NCBI GenBank assembly: GCA_030682505.1
Contig: JAUXOH010000071.1
Location: 1-8,570, forward strand
Source of the DNA: Candidatus Didemnitutus sp.
Lineage (GTDB): Bacteria > Verrucomicrobiota > Verrucomicrobiia > Opitutales > Opitutaceae
Length of the DNA: 8,570 nucleotides
Reading direction: 5' to 3'
The position numbers were made by a program, and so were the translations under genes. The notes under the pieces were generated by a model. The model searched no databases, had not been told where the DNA came from, and saw only the letters and a program-made list of their open reading frames with translations. Below, piece after piece: positions 5,163 to 8,570 of this stretch (positions are counted from its first letter, which is position 1; each line of letters opens with the position of its first letter).

Positions 5163-7322
5163 ATGCCCAAACGCAAGAAACCCTCCTACAACCAACCGGA
5201 ACTTCCCCTCGACGCTCCGGCGCCGATCCCGGAAGAAAAGGGCCAGTCCTCCGCATCCATCCCCACGGCGGTGCCGGCCAACGGGTCGGCCGATGATTCC
5301 GCCACCAACGAGGCCGCGGCCGAAGCGCCCAAGCGCAAGAAGGGCGAAAAGGTCCAGCACGAGCAGGCCCCACTCGCGCAGAGTTATCGCAACTGGTTCC
5401 TCGACTACGCCAGCTACGTCATTCTCGATCGCGCCGTTCCCCACCTCGACGACGGCCTCAAACCCGTGCAACGCCGCGTGCTCCACACGTTGTGGGACAT
5501 GGATGACGGCCGCTTCCACAAGGTCGCCAACGTCGTCGGCGCCACGATGAAGCTCCACCCGCACGGCGACGCCTCCATCGGCGCCGCCCTCGTCGGCATC
5601 GCGCAACGCGCCTGGCTCATCGAACCGCAGGGCAATTTCGGCAACACGCTCACCGGCGACGAAGCCGCCGCACCGCGTTACATCGAAGCCCGCCTCACCC
5701 CCTTCGCCAAGGACGTCCTCTTTAATCCGAAGACCACCACGTGGCAGCTCAGCTACGACGGCCGCAACAAGGAGCCGATCACGCTCCCCGCCAAGTTCCC
5801 CATCACACTCCTCGAAGGTGCCGAAGGCATCGCGGTCGGTCTCTCCACCAAGATCCTCCCGCACAACTTCAACGACCTCTGCCGCGCCGCGATCAATCAC
5901 CTCCAGGGAAAAACCTTCCGCATCGTCCCCGACTTCGCCTCGGGCGGCATCGCCGATTTCTCCGAATACAACGACGGCGAGCGCGGCGGCAAGGTGAAGG
6001 TCCGCGCCCGAATCGAGGTGCGGAGCAAATACCTCCTCGCCATCACCGAGTTGCCTTACGGCGTCACCACCTCCTCGCTCATCGAGTCGATCCTCGCCGC
6101 CAACGCCAAAGGCAAACTCAAGGTCAAGCACGTCGACGACAACACCGCCGACACGGTCGAAATCCTCGTTCACCTCCCGCAAGGCTCCGATCCCGAGCAG
6201 GTCATCCAGCAGCTCTACGTCTTCACGAATTGCCAGATGCAGCTCTCGCCGTCGGCGTGCGTGATCGTGCGCGACGAGACCACGGGCCTCGACCGGCCGG
6301 AATTTCTCGGGGTCCGCGAGATTCTCAAGCGCAGCGTCGACGCCACCCGCGCTCTGCTCAAGCGCGAGCTCGAGATCAGGCTCGGCGAGCTCGACCAGCA
6401 GTGGCACTGGGATTCACTGGAGCGCATCTTCATTGAGGAACGCATCTACCGGCGGATTGAGAAATCCAAGACCTGGGACAACGTGCTCGCGGAAATCCGC
6501 GAGGGATTGAAGCCCTTCCTCAAGCAACTCCGCCGCGCCGTCACCGACGACGACATCGCCCGCCTCACCGAAATCCGCATCAAGCGTATCTCGGCCTACA
6601 ACCGTTTCCAAGCCGACGAGGCGATCGAGAAGATCGAGGTCGGCCTGAAGGAGACCAAGGCCAGCCTCAAGAACCTGACTGCCTTCGCGGTCGCGTGGTT
6701 CGAGATGCTGCAGGAAAAATACGGCAAGGGCATCAAGCGCCGCACCAGCTACGATGAGATCGAGCAGATCAGCGCCGCCGAGGTCGTCTCCGCCAACCAG
6801 CGGCTCTACGTCAACCGCGAGGACGGCTTCATCGGGCTCAACTGGCGCCAGCACGAGTTTGTCTCCGAGTGCACGATCCTCGACAGCGTGCTCACGATCA
6901 TGCGCGACGGTTCGCTCAAGGTCTCGAAGGTGTCCGACAAGATCTTCATGGGCCGCGAGATCATCCACGTCGCCATCTGGCCCAAGGACGGCGACGCGAA
7001 TTTCTACACGATGATCTACCAGGACGGCACCACCGGGAAGGCCTACGCCAAGAAATTTCAGATCGGCGGCCTGTCCCGCGACAAACTCTACCCGCTGGTG
7101 AAGAGCGAAGGCTCGCGCGTGGTTTATTTCGAAGTGAGCGCGAAGGAAAAGGACATGCCCAAGTCCGTCCACGTCTCGCTCGACGGCCGCAGCGGCGCCC
7201 GTGTGCGCGAACTGGATTTTGATCTCACCGCCGTTCCCGTGAGCACGCGCACCGCGAAGGGCCTGACCGTCACCAAGTGGCCGATCAAGGACGTGAAGGT
7301 CAACGACCTCGCACTAAAGTAG
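5163..7322 (+). CDS. parC: DNA topoisomerase IV subunit A (ParC, type IIA topoisomerase cleavage subunit)
   Basis: A 719-residue protein that cuts and rejoins DNA and works with ParE. Residues 1-70 are a low-complexity Lys/Ala/Pro extension. The core starts at QSYRNWFLDYASYVILDRAVP (73-93), then DGLKPVQRRVL. The winged-helix has GATMKLHPHGD (126-136), and the catalytic tyrosine is Tyr173 in APRYIEARL. The tower region has EGAEGIAVGLSTKILPHNF (218-236). A coiled-coil arm spans about 395-515. The short C-terminal beta domain (about 540-719) lacks a GyrA box, which favours ParC over GyrA. At the positions of E. coli GyrA Ser83 and Asp87 there are Ala137 and Ala141. The start is ATG 5163. A TTG at 5118 in the same frame would add 15 residues translated from the intergenic repeat. 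No good Shine-Dalgarno is visible. It is separated from parE by two Moco genes. Confidence 0.95.
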   Translation: MPKRKKPSYNQPELPLDAPAPIPEEKGQSSASIPTAVPANGSADDSATNEAAAEAPKRKKGEKVQHEQAPLAQSYRNWFLDYASYVILDRAVPHLDDGLKPVQRRVLHTLWDMDDGRFHKVANVVGATMKLHPHGDASIGAALVGIAQRAWLIEPQGNFGNTLTGDEAAAPRYIEARLTPFAKDVLFNPKTTTWQLSYDGRNKEPITLPAKFPITLLEGAEGIAVGLSTKILPHNFNDLCRAAINHLQGKTFRIVPDFASGGIADFSEYNDGERGGKVKVRARIEVRSKYLLAITELPYGVTTSSLIESILAANAKGKLKVKHVDDNTADTVEILVHLPQGSDPEQVIQQLYVFTNCQMQLSPSACVIVRDETTGLDRPEFLGVREILKRSVDATRALLKRELEIRLGELDQQWHWDSLERIFIEERIYRRIEKSKTWDNVLAEIREGLKPFLKQLRRAVTDDDIARLTEIRIKRISAYNRFQADEAIEKIEVGLKETKASLKNLTAFAVAWFEMLQEKYGKGIKRRTSYDEIEQISAAEVVSANQRLYVNREDGFIGLNWRQHEFVSECTILDSVLTIMRDGSLKVSKVSDKIFMGREIIHVAIWPKDGDANFYTMIYQDGTTGKAYAKKFQIGGLSRDKLYPLVKSEGSRVVYFEVSAKEKDMPKSVHVSLDGRSGARVRELDFDLTAVPVSTRTAKGLTVTKWPIKDVKVNDLALK

Positions 7323-7364
7323 TGGGCGCGCGAACGTCTGCGAAGAATTGCAGATTCTAAGTTG

Positions 7365-7512
7365 GGTCACAGAGCACACCGAGAAGACACAGAGTTCACG
7401 GAGGGCTGAGTCATCGAACAGGCCCCCCCACGCTTACTCGCTTGGAAAGTGACACGCGACGTCCTTTCCGTCCTCCGGATTGCTCCGGTTTGCCTCGGTG
7501 TCCTCTGTGACC
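7365..7512. repeat. Palindromic 'VTEDTE'-type intergenic repeat, unit 2 (downstream of parC)
   Basis: The left arm GGTCACAGAGCACACCGAG (7365-7383) is matched at 18 of 19 bases by the reverse complement of the right arm CTCGGTGTCCTCTGTGACC (7494-7512). The centre is 110 bases. A further GTTGGG (7361-7366) and CCCAAC (7522-7527) extend the pairing across a gap. Inward of the arms, similarity decays (ACACAGAGTTCACGGAGG on the left against purine/GGA-rich text on the right). Both arms share the ACAGAG...ACA core with unit 1. The unit fills most of the 227-base gap between the convergent parC and the minus-strand gene ending at 7550, so it could act as a bidirectional transcription end. No gene is seen in 7323-7549. 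Confidence 0.7.
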
Positions 7513-7549
7513 AATCCCTAACCCAACTACTCCGTCCCCCACCAAGCGC

Positions 7550-8260
7550 TCAACTGATCAGCAGCAGCCGCGGGGGCTGGCCGGGCAGGTTCTCCGGTGC
7601 CCGGTGGAGGCACGGGGGCACCGGGCTGTCGGGTGAATCCACTGCGATCCGCCAGAGGTTGCCCACCCCGAAGGAATACGGCCGCGCGCCCGGGAGCGGG
7701 GCGTAATGGAGATCGTAACAATGCTCGCGGAGAAACTCGCGGAAATCGGCATCGTCCTTCCCGCCGCAGAGCTTGAGGAGCTGCGCACGGGTCTCGGGCA
7801 CCTCGATCCGGCGGATCGCCTCCTCGTTCCACAAACCCTCGGAGGGCGCGCCGGAATAGGTGCAGAGCCACGTGTCGGCCGCCACCGGCGCGCTGTCGGC
7901 GTGGAAAGAATAGACATCGGTCGGCACGCCGGCGGGATCGTCATCGCGCGGGTAACTCCGGATGCAGTCGAGGCCGGGGGACAGCCCGTGGGCTCGGAGC
8001 AGCCGCAAATCCTCGAGCAGAATATTCCGGGCCACCTGACCCGCTTCGCTCAACGTGAGCGCCTGCAGCCAGGCCTCGTCGAGCGAGGTGATCTGCTCAT
8101 CGCCGTCGACGCGGGCCAGGATCTCCGCGAAGTCCCCCGGCAGTTCGCGCGGCCAGCAGAGCGCGTTGACGCCGTCGCGGAAGGGTGTCTTCAGCAACTC
8201 CGCAAAACTCCCCACCACCTTGATGCGTGCATAGTCGGAGGCGAGGGTGAGAGCGGGCAT
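7550..8260 (-). CDS. DUF1826-like protein, possible Fe(II)/2-oxoglutarate-oxygenase fold
   Basis: A 236-residue cytoplasmic protein with no signal peptide or membrane segment. The second half shows DVYSFHADSAP (116-125), then TWLCTYSGAPSEGLWNEEAIRR (130-151), CYDLHYAPLPG, and the end CLHRAPENLPGQPPRLLLIS. His120-x-Asp122, a distal His219 and Arg231 in 'HRAPE...PPRLLL' fit the metal-binding and 2-oxoglutarate-binding pattern of Fe(II) oxygenases. The phrases FHAD..., LCTYSG and HR.P..PRLLL recall DUF1826, a family without a settled function. I do not assign a reaction. It runs toward parC, with the palindromic repeat between the stops. The next gene, at 8488, is divergent. ATG 8260 is the only early start in frame, without a clear Shine-Dalgarno. 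Family assignment is tentative, but that it is a real gene is well supported by its protein-like composition. Confidence 0.7.
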   Translation of the reverse strand: MPALTLASDYARIKVVGSFAELLKTPFRDGVNALCWPRELPGDFAEILARVDGDEQITSLDEAWLQALTLSEAGQVARNILLEDLRLLRAHGLSPGLDCIRSYPRDDDPAGVPTDVYSFHADSAPVAADTWLCTYSGAPSEGLWNEEAIRRIEVPETRAQLLKLCGGKDDADFREFLREHCYDLHYAPLPGARPYSFGVGNLWRIAVDSPDSPVPPCLHRAPENLPGQPPRLLLIS

Positions 8261-8443
8261 GTTGAATGGAAGCCCGCCAGCCCACCGTCGGCGTCCACCC
8301 CTGTCAACCCACGGTCCGCATCGTGCTTATCGTTTCGCAGCCACCCTATGCTCGTACTCCTCCCGACTGCCAATCCAGTGTCATGTGGCTTTGAATTGAA
8401 CTCGGAATTCACGCCGGTGCATGCCGCCCCTTCCTTCATCCCT

Positions 8444-8459
8444 TTGACCGCTTGACCGC
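8444..8459. repeat. Tandem 8-base direct repeat TTGACCGC x2
   Basis: Two perfect adjacent copies of TTGACCGC lie 28 bases upstream of the start at 8488. The TTGACC part resembles a -35 element, but no good -10 sits at the proper distance (CAATTT at 8475-8480 matches poorly). It might be a regulator half-site pair or chance. The rest of the 227-base divergent gap 8261-8487 shows nothing recognisable. Confidence 0.3.
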
Positions 8460-8487
8460 CGATTGCTCGTTCGTCAATTTTCCGTTC

Positions 8488-8570
8488 ATGACGAAACCGA
8501 GTTTTGGGAAACTGGCGGTCGGGCTAGGCGTATTTGGTCTGATGCTGTGCGTTCCGCTTGCTGCCTCTGC
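8488..8570 (+). CDS. Start of an exported protein (signal peptide only, partial at right edge)
   Basis: ATG at 8488 opens a frame with no stop up to the window edge (27 codons and two bases). The peptide MTKPSFGKLAVGLGVFGLMLCVPLAAS is a classic Sec signal peptide: two lysines in the n-region, a hydrophobic core LAVGLGVFGLMLCVPLA, and an AAS(A)-type cleavage site at the end. The mature protein lies outside the window, so no function can be given. No Shine-Dalgarno is evident upstream. The call rests on the signal peptide alone. Confidence 0.6.
   Translation, partial: MTKPSFGKLAVGLGVFGLMLCVPLAAS

Noticed and set aside
4947..6407. 486-codon open frame on the minus strand opposite parC
   Set aside because: Low-complexity Glu/Val/Gly/Asp shadow of the parC codons that also runs through the intergenic repeat. 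No recognisable domain.
7706..8455. 249-codon plus-strand frame opposite the DUF1826-like gene
   Set aside because: No motifs, Arg/Gly-rich shadow. The minus-strand frame has a protein-like composition and a plausible metal-site pattern.
8444..8480. sigma70-type promoter with TTGACC as -35
   Set aside because: The -10 candidate at the right spacing (CAATTT) matches poorly, so only the tandem repeat is reported.

Overview
The window is GC-rich and densely coding. It holds five complete protein genes and one partial gene at each edge. No rRNA, tRNA, transposase or CRISPR array was recognised. The two topoisomerase subunits are of the short type I associate with Bacteroidota and Verrucomicrobiota. 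The GC level and the outward-facing 'TTEARR/VTEDTE' palindromic repeats point to a Verrucomicrobiota bacterium, probably near Opitutaceae. That placement is an inference from family resemblance, not a measurement.

Left end, minus strand (1-984): a two-gene unit. A small VOC (glyoxalase/bleomycin-resistance fold) protein comes first, at 984-619. It overlaps by ATGA the start of an exported, thioredoxin-like protein with a WCGPC active site that runs off the left edge. A 159-base divergent intergenic region separates this unit from the plus-strand block.

Centre, plus strand (1144-7322): parE (topoisomerase IV subunit B), then fdhD (sulfurtransferase that activates formate dehydrogenase), then a single gene that fuses a MOSC domain to a MobA-type molybdenum-cofactor nucleotidyltransferase, then parC (topoisomerase IV subunit A). 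fdhD starts 22 bases after parE, and the fusion gene overlaps fdhD by ATGA, so parE-fdhD-MOSC/MobA looks like one transcription unit. About 290 bases of non-coding sequence containing a palindromic repeat then precede parC. ParE and ParC together form the chromosome-decatenating enzyme. FdhD and MOSC/MobA serve molybdoenzyme maturation. The Moco pair therefore sits between two genes that act together.

Right end: a second palindromic repeat lies between parC and a convergent minus-strand gene (8260-7550). That gene encodes a DUF1826-like protein with an H-x-D...H pattern like that of Fe(II)/2-oxoglutarate oxygenases. A divergent plus-strand gene begins at 8488 with a signal peptide and is cut by the window edge.

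The most notable points are the MOSC-MobA fusion, the Moco genes between parE and parC, the paired repeats bracketing parC, and the loss of both usual quinolone-contact residues in ParC. I did not find a clear case for a wholly undescribed system.
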